The notes: generated by a model from the letters alone, not told the origin. A stretch of 36,648 bases of DNA from Spiroplasma endosymbiont of Danaus chrysippus (GCF_902809815.1 NZ_CADDIL010000005.1:114216-150863), one strand, 5' to 3'. Shown: positions 1 through 9,244, numbered from the stretch's first letter. A program made the numbers and translations.

Positions 1-120
1 TTTATCCATTATTAAAAATCCTTTCATGTCAAAATTAGTGTTAATTGTATAACACAATTGTTTTTCGAATACATTCAAGTTTTTTTTAAATTAATGGTCT
101 AGTAAAAAGGGCTAAGTAGC
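1..120 (-). mobile_element. IS3-type insertion sequence, 5' end (partial copy 1)
   Basis: This is the 5' terminal 120 bp of the element found complete at 9245-10376 and 31056-32187; the rest lies outside the window. It contains the terminal repeat (GGGCTAAGTAGC ending at 120), the transposase ribosome-binding site and only the first three transposase codons (start codon complement at 7-9). Past its end is an extra AAGTAGC, a copy of the last 7 nt of the element, before the interrupted host gene begins. Confidence 0.9.
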
Positions 121-121
121 A

Positions 122-546
122 AGTAGCGATGATGATCGTGGAATAATTTATAAAACTGATAAAATAAGTCAAACTTTTGGAAAATTTCAACAAATACAGG
201 ATGGACATAGAATTGATAGTTTAGTAGTTGACAAGGACAATACTGTTTTTGCTGGTTCTTGAAATGGTCATCTTTATAAGATAAAAAATGGAATATATGA
301 GTAATCTTAGAAACAAATCCAAACCACGAGGTTAAACGTTTAGTCATTGATAGAGATGGTGTTTTGTTCGCTGGTGTTGATTCAAATCAAATATATAAAA
401 AAGTAAAAAAATCATCTATTTTTTGCAATATGTTAGGAATAGATAATGATAATGAACATATTCTTGTCTTAACAATTAATTCAGAAAATACCTTATATGC
501 TGCAGGAACTGAAGGAATTTTGTATTCAAATAAAAATTTTAATTAA
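122..546 (+). pseudogene. Fragment of a beta-propeller-like repeat protein, 5'-truncated by IS3 and frameshifted
   Basis: Reading code 4 from 122 gives repeats of about 45 residues: 'SLVVDKDNTVFAGSWNGHLY', then 'RLVIDRDGVLFAGVDSNQIY', then 'VLTINSENTLYAAGTEGILY'. The pattern hh-D-x-x-x-hhAG-x-x-x-x-hY resembles blades of WD40 or two-component-regulator-type propellers; that assignment is inference. The first repeat runs in frame 2 to a TAA at 302 and the second continues in frame 1 from 301, as if one G were missing around 299-301. The 5' end is removed by the IS copy at 1-120. It ends at TAA 544-546. It is probably a dead remnant, unless the frameshift is a sequencing error and the rest of the gene lies outside the window. 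Confidence 0.6.
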
Positions 547-590
547 AAAAATGTTGGTTCTTATGATATAAAATTAGTTTTTTTTAATGC

Positions 591-596
591 TATACT
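591..596 (+). promoter_or_regulatory. Possible -10 box for the ABC transporter operon
   Basis: TATACT lies about 40 nt upstream of the ATG at 635. No convincing -35 box is visible in the T-rich stretch upstream, so this is weak. Confidence 0.3.
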
Positions 597-634
597 TATT
601 TATAAAGTTTAAAATAATATGAAAGGAAGCAATT

Positions 635-1366
635 ATGAAAGTAATTAAGGTTAAAAATATTACGAAGTCGTATAATGGTAATGTTGTACTCGGACCTATT
701 AATTTAGAAATTGAGAGTGGTAGTTCTGTTGCTATTTTTGGTGCTAATGGTGCTGGTAAAACTACATTATGTGAGATTATTAGTAATACTAAAAATGCAA
801 GTACAGGAGAAATTGAATATAACTTTAATAAAAAAGATATTCCATATGTTGTTGGAATAAATTTTCAAGATCAAGTTTATCCTAGCTTTATAACAGTTAA
901 AGAATTAATAAATTTTTATCAGAAGATTTATTTAGATAAAATAAAACCCGAAATTTTTAATAGTATGTTAGATAAGTTTCAATTAAAAGAATTATACAAA
1001 CGTAAAGTAAATAGTTTATCGGGTGGTCAAAGACAAAGAGTTAATTTATTTTTATCATTATTTCATCAACCAAAAATTTATATTGGTGATGAGATTTCAA
1101 CTGGTTTAGATGTTAAAACAAGAATTGATATTATTAATTTTTTACAAGAACAAATTAGTTTGAATAACATTACTTTAATTTTAGTTAGTCATAACTTAGA
1201 TGAAATCCAAGCTTTATGTAGACGTATTATTTTTTTAAAGGATGGTCAAATTATTGATGATACTACTGTTGTTGAAGTTACTAAAAAATATGGTTCATTA
1301 TTAAAATATTATTTAGAAAAAACAGAAACACCATTAGAAATAACTACGAGAAAGGAAAAAAAATAA
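635..1366 (+). CDS. ABC transporter ATP-binding protein
   Basis: A 243-residue ATPase that would power an ABC-2-type exporter from the cytoplasmic face of the membrane. Visible motifs: Walker A GANGAGKTT (residues 36-44), Q-loop near Gln78, signature LSGGQRQR (128-135), Walker B ending in Asp152-Glu153, and the switch His186 in 'VSHNLDE'. The length is normal for a single nucleotide-binding domain. The ATG at 635 is chosen because AAAGGA lies at 622-627. The stop codon overlaps the start of the permease gene by one base (TAATG), so the two are translationally coupled. The substrate cannot be read from sequence; drug or lipid export is usual for this class. Confidence 0.93.
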   Translation: MKVIKVKNITKSYNGNVVLGPINLEIESGSSVAIFGANGAGKTTLCEIISNTKNASTGEIEYNFNKKDIPYVVGINFQDQVYPSFITVKELINFYQKIYLDKIKPEIFNSMLDKFQLKELYKRKVNSLSGGQRQRVNLFLSLFHQPKIYIGDEISTGLDVKTRIDIINFLQEQISLNNITLILVSHNLDEIQALCRRIIFLKDGQIIDDTTVVEVTKKYGSLLKYYLEKTETPLEITTRKEKK

Positions 1367-2133
1367 TGCTAGCAATGTTTCAATTATTATTTGGTTATTT
1401 TAAGAAATCTTTCCATAGTATTTTCTTTGGCTTTATTTTCCCTATTATTATGTTAACAATTTTAGTTGCTGTATTAACACCCGGTAACCCAAATGCTGCA
1501 CAAACAGTATTACCGGGGTTAGTGATGTCAGCTTCACCAGTATTAGGAATTGTTACTTTATCAATGACATATTCTGATTTTAAACAATCAATAATTATTA
1601 AAAGAATTGGTGCAACACCATTAAAACCATGACAATTTATTAGTAGTATTTTAATATTTCATGTTATTTTAATTTTTATTGGTAGTTTTTGAACATTAGG
1701 AATTGGTGCAACTTTATATCATAATCAGATTAATTGAGAACTAATTAATTGAGTTTATATATTACTAGCAATTCTGCTTTCATCAATTATGTGTTCAGCA
1801 GTAGGAATAATGGTTGGTATTCTTGCTTCTGATTTTAAAATTGCTAATGCTTTTGCTTTATTATTATATTTGCCAACATCATTTTTATCGGGTCAATATA
1901 TTCCATATGTAGCCATTAAAGGACAACCAGTTTTAGTTATTATTGCTAAAATTATTCCTTTTTCTTCTCCTGTTTCTATTATGAATAGAGGATGAAATAA
2001 TTATGGTACTCCAAATGATTTAATCAATACAGCACTTTTTGATAATTACTGAATACCGATTTTAGTTAGTTTACTTTGAATTGGAGCATTAATATTTGGA
2101 GCAATTATGGCTTATAAATATCGACGTAAATAA
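1366..2133 (+). CDS. ABC-2 type transporter permease
   Basis: With TGA read as Trp this is one 255-residue reading frame (in-frame TGA at 1630, 1690, 1735, 1993 and others), not the short pieces seen under the standard code. It has about six hydrophobic segments: an N-terminal segment after 'YFKKSFHSI', central segments, a conserved-looking 'LLYLPTSFLSGQYIP' loop near residue 170, and a last helix ending in the basic tail 'YKYRRK'. This is the topology of ABC-2 membrane subunits. It starts inside the stop codon of the ATPase gene, with AAAGGA at 1351-1356 serving as the ribosome-binding site. A strong terminator follows at 2150. It should form a homodimer with the ATPase. Confidence 0.88.
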
Positions 2134-2149
2134 ATTAATCTATAATAAT

Positions 2150-2183
2150 AAAAATAGTTACCATTTTGGTAACTATTTTTATT
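2150..2183 (+). terminator. Intrinsic terminator of the ABC operon
   Basis: A 13-bp stem of AAAAATAGTTACC and GGTAACTATTTTT around an ATTTT loop, with the U-run merging into the 3' arm. It is symmetric enough to act in both directions. Confidence 0.85.
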
Positions 2184-2316
2184 TCAATCAACAACTAGCA
2201 AACTTAAATCTACTGTAAGAGTTATGTAATATATTTTAATTTATATACAATTTGTTTATTTTTTTAAAACAAAGATATTTTATGATATTATTAAATTAAT
2301 TTAATAACTGTTAATT

Positions 2317-2353
2317 ACTAGTATAGATAGTTTTATCTATATTAGTTTTTTTG
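2317..2353 (+). terminator. Second hairpin with T-run between the ABC operon and the GNAT gene
   Basis: ACTAGTATAGATA (2317-2329) pairs with TATCTATATTAGT (2334-2346) with one internal mismatch and is followed by TTTTTTTG. No open frame precedes it within 180 bp, so it may be a backup terminator or a leader attenuator for the gene at 2419. The AT-rich sequence 2184-2316 shows nothing else. Confidence 0.5.
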
Positions 2354-2418
2354 TTTTTATTAAATTAATTTAATTAAAAAAATATTATATATTGGGTTTA
2401 TTAGAAAGAAGTTAAAAT

Positions 2419-3215
2419 ATGGCAAACGGCAGAGAAATTATTATTACGAATAATTTAAATAATCCAAGTATAAAAAGTTTATTATTAATTGATGAATTTA
2501 ATAATAAAATCGGTGACGCAATACTTATTATTGATTTAGAAAAAAAAGAAGCTATTTTAGAAAGTATATTTATTGAAGAAAAATATCGTAAGCAACAATA
2601 TGGTAGTTTACTTATTTACAAAATTTTTGAGATATGTCATAGCAATAATATCGAAAACCTTATTTTATTATCAGATCCAACTAATGTTACTGTCGGTGAA
2701 TTTTATGAAAAATTAGGATTCACTTATGCATGAAATAAAAAAACTTTTTTTATGATTATGAAATTAATATACCTCATGCAATTTTTAATAAAAGAGATGA
2801 AATTGAAAAGTGAAAAAATATTAAAATAAAAGAAATTTTTATTGATTTTGATAAGTCAAAATCAAAAGCTATAAATGATGAACAAAAGATATTAGAGGAT
2901 AGTGAAATATTATCTAGTATTTTAGATGAAGTTTTAATACATGAAGAATCAATTTTCAAGGAAGATTATCAAAAAGTTATTGATTGATTTAATCAACAAA
3001 GAGAACAAATAATCAAAAATCCAAAACAATGATGAAATACTTTAACCCCCAAACAAGTAGATGTTGTTAAAAATGAGGCAAAAAAATGATGAAATAACTT
3101 AACACCAGAACAAAGAAAAATAAAATTATTAGAAAAACAAGCATATCAAAAAAAGACAATAAAAAAAAGATGATACTCCTTTATTGTGTGATTTTGATCA
3201 AAATATAAAAAATAA
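2419..3215 (+). pseudogene. GNAT acetyltransferase-like protein with Trp-rich C-terminal extension, frameshifted
   Basis: The first 105 residues look like a GNAT N-acetyltransferase: acceptor strand 'AILESIFIEEKYRKQQYGS' with a degenerate acetyl-CoA loop (RKQQYG, usual form R/Q-x-x-G-x-G/A), then 'FYEKLGFTYAW'. In frame 1 the protein would end at 2832. Restoring one A in the A7 run at 2737-2743 joins it to frame 3, which stays open to TAA 3213-3215. The extension carries two copies of a motif, 'QWWNTLTPKQ' and 'KWWNNLTPEQ', and ends in aromatic and basic residues. The fused product would be about 265 residues. Ribosome-binding site: GAAAGAAG before ATG 2419. A homopolymer slip, a sequencing error or programmed slippage are all possible. 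The substrate is unknown. Confidence 0.6.
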
Positions 3216-3217
3216 AT

Positions 3218-3235
3218 TAGACTGCATGCAGTCTA
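3218..3235. other. 18-bp perfect palindrome downstream of the GNAT gene
   Basis: TAGACTGCATGCAGTCTA is fully self-complementary with no loop and lies 2 nt after the stop codon at 3213-3215. It has no T-run, so it is not a standard terminator. It could be an operator for a dimeric regulator. It is unusually G+C-rich for this region. Confidence 0.5.
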
Positions 3236-3304
3236 TGAAAACATCAACTCCTGTTGTTAAAAAAGATAATTTTAATATATAGATTTTTTCTTTTCTCAAA
3301 TGTC

Positions 3305-3332
3305 TTGTTTTTTAAAATTAACAATGTAAAAT
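3305..3332 (+). promoter_or_regulatory. Predicted promoter of the T-box/valS transcript
   Basis: TTGTTT (3305-3310), 16-nt spacer, TAAAAT (3327-3332). It would start transcription about 25-30 nt before the T-box stem I. Confidence 0.4.
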
Positions 3333-3361
3333 AAAATACATAATTAATTTAAAATATAAAA

Positions 3362-3537
3362 GAGTAAAATTAAATGGTAATTTAGAGACTTAGTGGTTGC
3401 TGTAAACTAAGCAAGTTTAATTTGAAGGTAACTTATATTATTAGTAATTTAAATAATAATTAAGTGCATTTACTTTGTAAATGAATTAGGATGGTACCGC
3501 GTTAAAAAACGTTCCTATTTGTGGAATGTTTTTTTAT
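3362..3537 (+). ncRNA. T-box riboswitch, predicted tRNA-Val (GUA specifier)
   Basis: The canonical T-box sequence AGGATGGTACCGCG is at 3488-3501. A terminator hairpin follows (3504-3537, arms AACGTTCC and GGAATGTT, then seven T), which the T-box sequence can replace with an antiterminator when uncharged tRNA binds. Upstream is a stem-I-like hairpin (CTTAG and CTAAG arms around 3390-3410). On its 3' side, GAAG-GTA-AC places GTA, a Val codon, at 3428-3430 as the likely specifier. The gene 20 nt downstream is valS, which agrees. The known mechanism: uncharged tRNA-Val favours read-through, so enzyme rises when charging falls. Confidence 0.87.
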
Positions 3538-3557
3538 TTTAAAAAGGAGTATAAAAA

Positions 3558-6185
3558 ATGAATAAAAATTTAAACAAAAAATATAATCATATTGAAATTG
3601 AAAAGGATCGTTATGAACAATGAGTAAAATCTGGATTATTTAAGGCAAATGTTAGTTCTATTAATCCTACATTTTCTATTATCTTACCACCACCTAATGT
3701 AACCGGACTTTTACATTTAGGTCATGCTTGAGATAGTACTATCCAAGATTTATTAATTCGTTATAAACGTTTACAAGGATTTAATACTTTATTTATACCT
3801 GGTATGGATCATGCCGGCATTGCCACACAAGTTAAAGTTGCACAACGTATTAAAGAAGAACAAAAACTTAATTTGCAAGAATTAGGTAAAGATAAATTTT
3901 TACAACAAGCATGAAAATGAAAAACAGAATATGCACAAAACATAAGAAAACAGTGAGCAAAACTTGGTTTAGCATTAGATTATTCGCATGAAGTATTTAC
4001 TTTAGATGAAAATGTTAAGCAAGCAGTTAATGAAGTATTTGTAAAGTTATATAAAGAAGGTTTAGTTTATCGAGGAAAAAAGATAGTAAATTGAGATCCA
4101 GAATTAAAAACCGCTATTTCTAATATTGAAGTAAATTATCATGAAACAAAAGGAAAAATGTATTATTTAAAATATTTTATAGAAAATAGTAGTGAATTTA
4201 TTACTATTGCTACTACCAGACCAGAAACAATGTTTGCTGATCAGTGTATAGTTGTAAATAGTAAAGATAAACGTTATTTACAATTTATTGGTAAAATGGT
4301 TGTTAATCCGGCTAATAAAATGTTAATTAAAGTCATTGCTGATGATTATGTTGATATGAATTTTGGAACAGGTGCTATGAAATGTACACCAGCTCATGAT
4401 GCTAATGACTATGAAATTGCATTACGTCACAATTTAGCAATGCCTATTTGTATGAATGTTGATGGAACTATGAATGAATTAGCACAATCATATATTAATC
4501 AAGATCGAATGGTATGTCGTAAACAATTAGTTGAACAATTAAGAAAAGAAAATTTAGTTGTAAAGGTTGAAGACCATCTTCATCAAGTTGGTTATTCAGA
4601 AAGAAGTAACGCTATTATTGAACCATATTTATCACAACAATGATTCATAAAAATGAAACCATTAGTTGAAATGATTATTGATAAACAAAAAAATAAGAAA
4701 ACAAAGATTGATTTTCATCCAATATTATTTGAACAACAACTTTTGCAGTGATTAAATAATATTCAAGATTGATGTATTTCTCGTCAATTGTGATGAGGTC
4801 ATTCGCTTCCAGTTTGATATCATAAAAAAACTAAGAAAATTTATGTTGATACTAACCCACCATCACCAATTAACGATTATATTCAAGAATCAGACGTATT
4901 AGATACATGATTTTCTAGCGGTTTATGACCTTTTGTAACCTTGGGTTGACCACAAAAAAATGTTAATTTGCAAAAATATTATCCAATATCAGTATTAGTT
5001 ACTGCTTATGATATTTTATTTTTTTGAGTTGCACGAATGATGTTTATGGGTTGAAAATTTACTAATCAAAAACCATTTACTAATGTTTTAATTCATGGTT
5101 TAATTCGTGATGAACAAGGTAGAAAAATGTCAAAATCATTAAATAATGGAATTGATCCAATGGAAGTTATTAAAAAGTATGGTGCGGATGCTTTACGTTA
5201 CTTTTTAGTTAGCAATTGTGCTCCGGGTCAAGATTTAAGATTTAGTATTACTAAAGTTGAGTCAACTTGAAATTTCAATAATAAGTTATGAAACGCTGCA
5301 CGTTATGTACTAATGAATATTGATGATAAGTTTCAATTGGATGAAAATATTGTCTATAATAATTCATTATCATTTATTGATCAATGAATTTTACAAGAAC
5401 TTAATCAATTGATTATTTATGTAGAGCAATATATGGAAAAATATGAATTTGTTTTAGTAGTTAAAGCACTATCAAATTTTATATGAAATAAATATTGTTC
5501 TTGATATATTGAATTAAATAAAGTTAATTTACAAAATCAAGAGCAACAAAGTAACTCATTACAAACATTATATTATGTTTTACAACAAATTATTATTATG
5601 GTTCATCCCTTTATTCCCTTTATTACAGAAGCAATTTATGAAGAAATGGGGTATAAAAATAGCATTTTAACAAATAAGTTTCCTAAAGTTAAAGTTATGA
5701 AAAAAACAAAAGATGTAACACAATTTGTTGAAATATTAATTGAAATTATTGGTAATATTCGAGAAATTCGTAAAGAACTTAATTTATCTTTAAAATTACC
5801 GTTAACTATTCATATCAATACGACTAATTCTTTTTTTGAAGTAGAAAAAAATACTTTAAATCCTTATTTATTACAATTAACTAATAGTCAAATTGTTACT
5901 ATTAGTGATAGTCCGTTGTCTGTTAATAATAAAATAATTAAAATTATTAATTCAGCAGTAATAGAAATTAATGTTTCAAATTTATTTAATAAAGAAGAAC
6001 AATTAGCAAAATTAAAAGAGGACTTAGTTTATATTGAAAATGAAATAAAACGTAGTAAAGATATTTTAAGTAACCAACAATTTTTAGTAAAGGCACCACC
6101 AATAAAAGTTGAAATAGAAAAGCAGAAATTAGAAAAGTATCAAAATCAAAAAATTTTAATCAATGCCAAGATTAAAGAATTATAA
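3558..6185 (+). CDS. valS: Valine--tRNA ligase
   Basis: An 875-residue class I aminoacyl-tRNA synthetase that charges tRNA-Val in the cytoplasm. The N-terminus holds the HIGH motif as HLGH (residues 53-56) after 'PPPNVTG', which is typical of ValRS. A connective editing domain follows (about 180-390, with '[10 protein letters not shown]' and '[12 protein letters not shown]'). The catalytic loop is KMSKS (523-527, in '[10 protein letters not shown]'). Then come the anticodon-binding helical domain and a C-terminal coiled-coil arm (about 810-875, Lys/Glu-rich), the usual tRNA-binding arm of ValRS. It contains many TGA-encoded Trp. The ATG at 3558 follows AAGGAG at 3544-3549. Expression is expected to be controlled by the T-box just upstream. 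The 3' flank has been interrupted by an IS256 element 27 bp after the stop. Confidence 0.97.
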
Positions 6186-6211
6186 AAAACTTTTATTTTA
6201 ATTCAAGTTGA

Positions 6212-7586
6212 GAGACTTTTTAGTAATCTGTGTTTCTTTGTTTTACAAAGTACTAGTTCAGATTAATTCTGTCTTCAAATTTTATCATAAAATGAGCAAT
6301 TGCTGTATTTCAATTTTGAATAGGCAATGTTCATTTTTTTGTGATATTTTCAATTGCTAAGTAAAAAATTTTAAAAACTGCCATATCATTAGGAAAAACT
6401 TTTTTATTTCTAATAACTTTTCGTAATTGGCTATTAACAGATTCAATAGCATTTGTAGTATAAATTACCCTTTTAATTTCTGCTGGATAACTAATAAAAA
6501 CCATTAAATTTTCTCAATTTTTATATCAAGATTTAGCAATTTGTGGATATTGTTTATTTCATTTACTTTCAAATGATTCTAAAGCTTGCATTGCTTGTTC
6601 TTCACTACATGCTGTATAAATTGGCTTTAAATCGATAACTAGAGACTTTCGATGTTTGTATGAAACATATTTTAAGCTATTTCTAATTTGATGAACTATG
6701 CATAATTGATGTTCAGTTTTAGGATAAACTGATTGTATTGCCTCTGACATGCCTGTTAAATTATCACTACAAGCAATAAGAATATCATTTAAGCCTCGAT
6801 TTTTCATTTCTGTAAAATTATTTAATCAGAATTTAGCACCTTCATTTTCACTAATTCATAAACCTAAAACATCTTTTTTACCTTCTAAATCAACTCCTAA
6901 AGCTATATAAACTGATTTGTTAATAATACGTTTATCCTGACGTACTTTAACTACGATACAATCAAAATAAATGATTGGATAAACACTATCTAATGGACGA
7001 TTTTGCCATGCTTTGACATCATCAATGACATCATCAGTAATTTGACTAATTACGCTTTCGCTAATATCTGCGCCATCATATAACTCTTGCAACTGCATTC
7101 TAATATCTGATAAAGTCATACCTTTTGCATATAGTGAAAGAACTTGTTGATCAAAACCATCAAATCTTCTCTGTCTTTTTGTGATTATTACTGGTTCAAA
7201 ATTACTATTACGATCTCTTGGTACATCAATTTCAATTTTACCTTGTTGAGTTATTAATTTTTTTGATGTTGTACCATTACGAACATTGTCATTATTACTG
7301 CGTTGATTTCTTTCGTGTCCTAAATAATTTTGCATCTCAGAATTCAACATTTTTTCTACCAATCGTTTAGTTAATTCTTTATATAAGCCTCCCTCTTTAA
7401 AAACTGTTGTTAAATCCTCAGTATTTTCTAATAATAAATCTACTGCTTTTGATATTGGATCATTGTTATTAAGATTATCTTTTTTAGCCATCTGTAACTC
7501 ACTCTTTCTAGATATATAAATTATATTTACTAGAATTAATTAAACATAGTTATTTTTGTAAGTCACACAGATTACTAAACATTCCA
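6212..7586 (-). mobile_element. Complete IS256-type insertion sequence (copy A)
   Basis: This 1375-bp element has the same length as copy B (28868-30242) and the transposases are identical. Its ends share the TTTAGTAATCTGTG terminal repeat: GAGACTTTTTAG at 6212 on the 3' side, and CATTCC at 7585 with a final A where copy B has C. The 8-bp flanks (CAAGTTGA and AAAAATGC) do not match, so the target duplication has been lost, probably by recombination between copies. It separates valS from a plectrovirus fragment. Confidence 0.9.
6253..7491 (-). CDS. IS256 family (Mutator-type) transposase, copy A
   Basis: A 412-residue transposase reconstructed through in-frame TGA codons. The DDE residues are visible in family context: first Asp in '[10 protein letters not shown]' (about residue 165), second Asp in 'ACSDNLTGM' (about 237), and the Glu in 'TTNAIESVN' (about 350). 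The C/H-containing 'CIVHQIRNS' motif of the Mutator group lies in between. The N-terminus has the conserved '[11 protein letters not shown]' helix. It starts at ATG 7491 with AAGAGTGAG-like sequence upstream. The frame appears intact, so this copy could still be active. It catalyses cut-and-paste or circle-mediated transposition with 8-bp target duplications. Confidence 0.95.
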
Positions 7587-7613
7587 AAAAATGCCTTTAA
7601 TAGGCATTTTTAC
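7587..7613 (-). terminator. Terminator at the 3' end of the phage fragment
   Basis: AAAAATGCCT and AGGCATTTTT pair around a TTAAT loop just after the stop of the 276-residue gene. On the minus strand the run of T follows the hairpin. Confidence 0.75.
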
Positions 7614-7617
7614 TTAT

Positions 7618-8448
7618 TTATAAACTCATGTGATTATAATCTCAATTTAATGAAGCATTATCATAATTTAATGGTACTTCGGTCATATTATCACTACCAT
7701 AATATTGACTTGATGTTTCACTATTAATTGTGAATCTATTATCATTAATTAATCTTGTAGTTTCATTATTAAATGGTGTTTCTTGCATTTCTTCAATATG
7801 ATTAGTTGTTTCCATAGGTAATAAATTATGAATAATTTCACTTGCACCAGCAATTATGGTAGGTACTGCATAAGCATTCATAAAATCATTATTTATACCC
7901 ATTGCTACACCACTACTAATCAAACAACCACCAGTAGCCATATTACATATCTTTCTTATTGCTTCAAATTTATTAGGTATTAACTCAGTAATTCCAGCAA
8001 CCAAATTGGCAATACCATATGAATTTAAAGATATATATGTATCTCAATCCATTAAATGATTATCAATAGTATCATGATTACTAAATAATAAATCTGGTGG
8101 AAATGGGTCAACAGTAGTAGTTGTTATTGGATTTTCTGTTGGATTAGGATTAATATCTGCATTAGTAAATTTACTATAATTAACTAAACCAATTGTTCCT
8201 AATCCTAATAATATTTTTTTACTACTATTAATTAATTTAGTTTTTGAACTTGGCATTTGATTTAAATTTCAAATATCAATTCCTAATTTTTTACTAAATA
8301 ATAAAGCATTAATACTTCCTAAAATAGGATTTCCTATTAATTGACCATAATAAGCACTGGTACCAATCATGGCAGATAATGGTGCTATTCCAGTTCTTAT
8401 TAATTTTAATAAAGTATAATTTGATTGTGAGTTTTCTGTATTTGGCAT
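7618..8448 (-). CDS. Plectrovirus membrane protein of unknown function
   Basis: A 276-residue protein with start ATG 8448 after GGAGAA. It runs through TGA codons at residues for Trp and ends at TAA 7618-7620. It has several moderately hydrophobic segments: near 'IRTGIAPLSAMIGTSAYYG', near 'KKILLGLGTIGLV', and 'GGCLISSGVAMGINN' followed by 'AVPTIIAGASEII'. A Pro/Thr-rich spacer contains 'PTENPITTTTVDPFPPD'. The C-terminus is acidic and Asn-rich and ends near 'ASLNWDY'. The conserved block from 'RKICNMATGGCLISSGVAMG' to 'SLNWDY' is shared with the truncated gene at 30681-31055, while the region between is poorly conserved. A virion or assembly role is possible but not shown. Confidence 0.75.
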
Positions 8449-8451
8449 TTT

Positions 8452-8709
8452 CTATTCTCCTTTTATAAATTTAAATTTCATATTTCCAATAGTATCTCTA
8501 TTATTACCGACAATAATTAAATATCCAGTTTGATTATTTTCTAATATTCATGAATAATAAATATCTTGTGGATATAATTTTGGATATAAATTTAATGCTA
8601 ATAAATAACATAAAGCATCTTCTTTATTTTTTAATAAACTTACTGTTTTACATATTATTTCTTTAGGACTTTTTTCATTATAAAATCATTCAGTTTTAAT
8701 GTTTCTCAT
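8452..8709 (-). CDS. Small plectrovirus protein, 85 residues
   Basis: It starts at ATG 8709 after AAAGGATG and ends at TAG 8452-8454, 3 nt before the next ATG, with which it is probably cotranscribed. The protein is soluble-looking and begins 'MRNIKTEWFYNEKSPKEIIC'. It contains 'SWILENNQTGYLIIVGNNRD', two Trp encoded by TGA, and a basic C-terminus. I recognise no domain. It is too broken by TGA to be seen under the standard code. Confidence 0.65.
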
Positions 8710-8738
8710 TATTTCACATCCTTTTATGAACTCATCAG

Positions 8739-8882
8739 CACCGTTTACTACGGTGGACTATAGAATTATAATGTTATCCAAATTTTAATAATTCTATAGT
8801 TTCGTTCTGTATAAAATAAAATTTAGGACTTACATTGACATATTTAAATAAAAATAGGAGTTAAACAGGTTATATGTCAAAT
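8739..8882. repeat. Cluster of three inverted repeats in the phage intergenic region
   Basis: (1) CACCG/CGGTG (8739-8743 and 8751-8755, 7-nt loop). (2) ACTATAGAATTAT/ATAATTCTATAGT, a perfect 13-bp stem (8757-8769 and 8788-8800, 18-nt loop). (3) TTGACATAT/ATATGTCAA (8835-8843 and 8872-8880). This is the only sizeable non-coding gap in the fragment (8710-8896). It may hold a promoter (TTGACA read on the minus strand from 8880, then TATTTT) and a terminator or replication signal for the single-stranded genome. Confidence 0.6.
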
Positions 8883-8896
8883 GCCTATCATTTTAT

Positions 8897-9010
8897 TTAA
8901 TCTTTTATTATTGCTATTGCTCCTAAAATAAGAGCAACTAAACAAAATAATAATATGATTGCTACTGGTGTAGTTGCTATCACTATTAATAATATTCCTC
9001 ATCAAGGCAT
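8897..9010 (-). CDS. Single-span membrane miniprotein (37 residues), plectrovirus
   Basis: It starts 'MPWWGILLIVIATTPVAII' and is almost entirely hydrophobic up to a final 'IIKD'. The two adjacent Trp are TGA codons. Ribosome-binding site GAGGAGAG lies before ATG 9010. The start codon overlaps the stop of the upstream gene by one base (TAATG). Short one-helix proteins of this kind are typical of filamentous-phage coat or morphogenesis genes; the exact role is unknown. Confidence 0.65.
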
Positions 9011-9162
9011 TATTTACTCTCCTCTTTTCATGTCATTTCAAACTGAATTTTAAATTTTCCAAATAAAATAAATGCTAGTAAATTATAAGGAATAGAGATT
9101 AAAGATAATAATAAAAATATTGGTAAAATTAATATTCTTAATAAGATATAAAATAATTTCAT
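9010..9162 (-). CDS. Small membrane protein (50 residues), plectrovirus
   Basis: It starts at ATG 9162 after AAAAGGTGAA and ends at TAA 9010-9012, overlapping the next start by one base. The N-terminal two thirds are hydrophobic ('LLRILILPIFLLLSLI'), followed by a polar tail 'FKIQFEMTWKEESK'. The coupled overlap with the 37-residue gene suggests they act together at the membrane. No family is recognised. Confidence 0.65.
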
Positions 9163-9179
9163 TAATCAAATTCACCTTT

Positions 9180-9244
9180 TTATATAAATTCAAGTACTTT
9201 ATAATAAGCAGTAAGTTTACCGGCTTCTTTGCTACTTGCTACTT
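9180..9244 (-). pseudogene. 3' end of a phage gene truncated by IS3
   Basis: Only the last 17 or so codons remain ('KEAGKLTAYYKVLEFI', stop TAA 9180-9182). The upstream part is replaced by the IS3 copy starting at 9245 and by two GCTACTT heptamers (9231-9244). Confidence 0.55.

Larger units (their letters stand above)
7587..9244 (-). mobile_element. Plectrovirus (SpV1-like) prophage fragment
   Basis: The block is bounded by an IS256 copy at 7586 and an IS3 copy at 9245. All genes read on the minus strand, are small and tightly packed, mostly encode membrane proteins, and one (7618-8448) has a clear homologue in the larger prophage at 30681-31055. The organisation matches filamentous Spiroplasma plectroviruses. 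No replication or morphogenesis gene survives here, so it is defective. Confidence 0.75.

Noticed and set aside
3235-3282. Short frame MKTSTPVVKKDNFNI
   Set aside because: Fifteen codons, no ribosome-binding site, partly inside the palindrome; not supportable as a gene.
6253-7491. Two separate transposase fragments, as if the gene were broken
   Set aside because: The breaks are in-frame TGA codons; with UGA as Trp the frame is continuous and the DDE triad complete.
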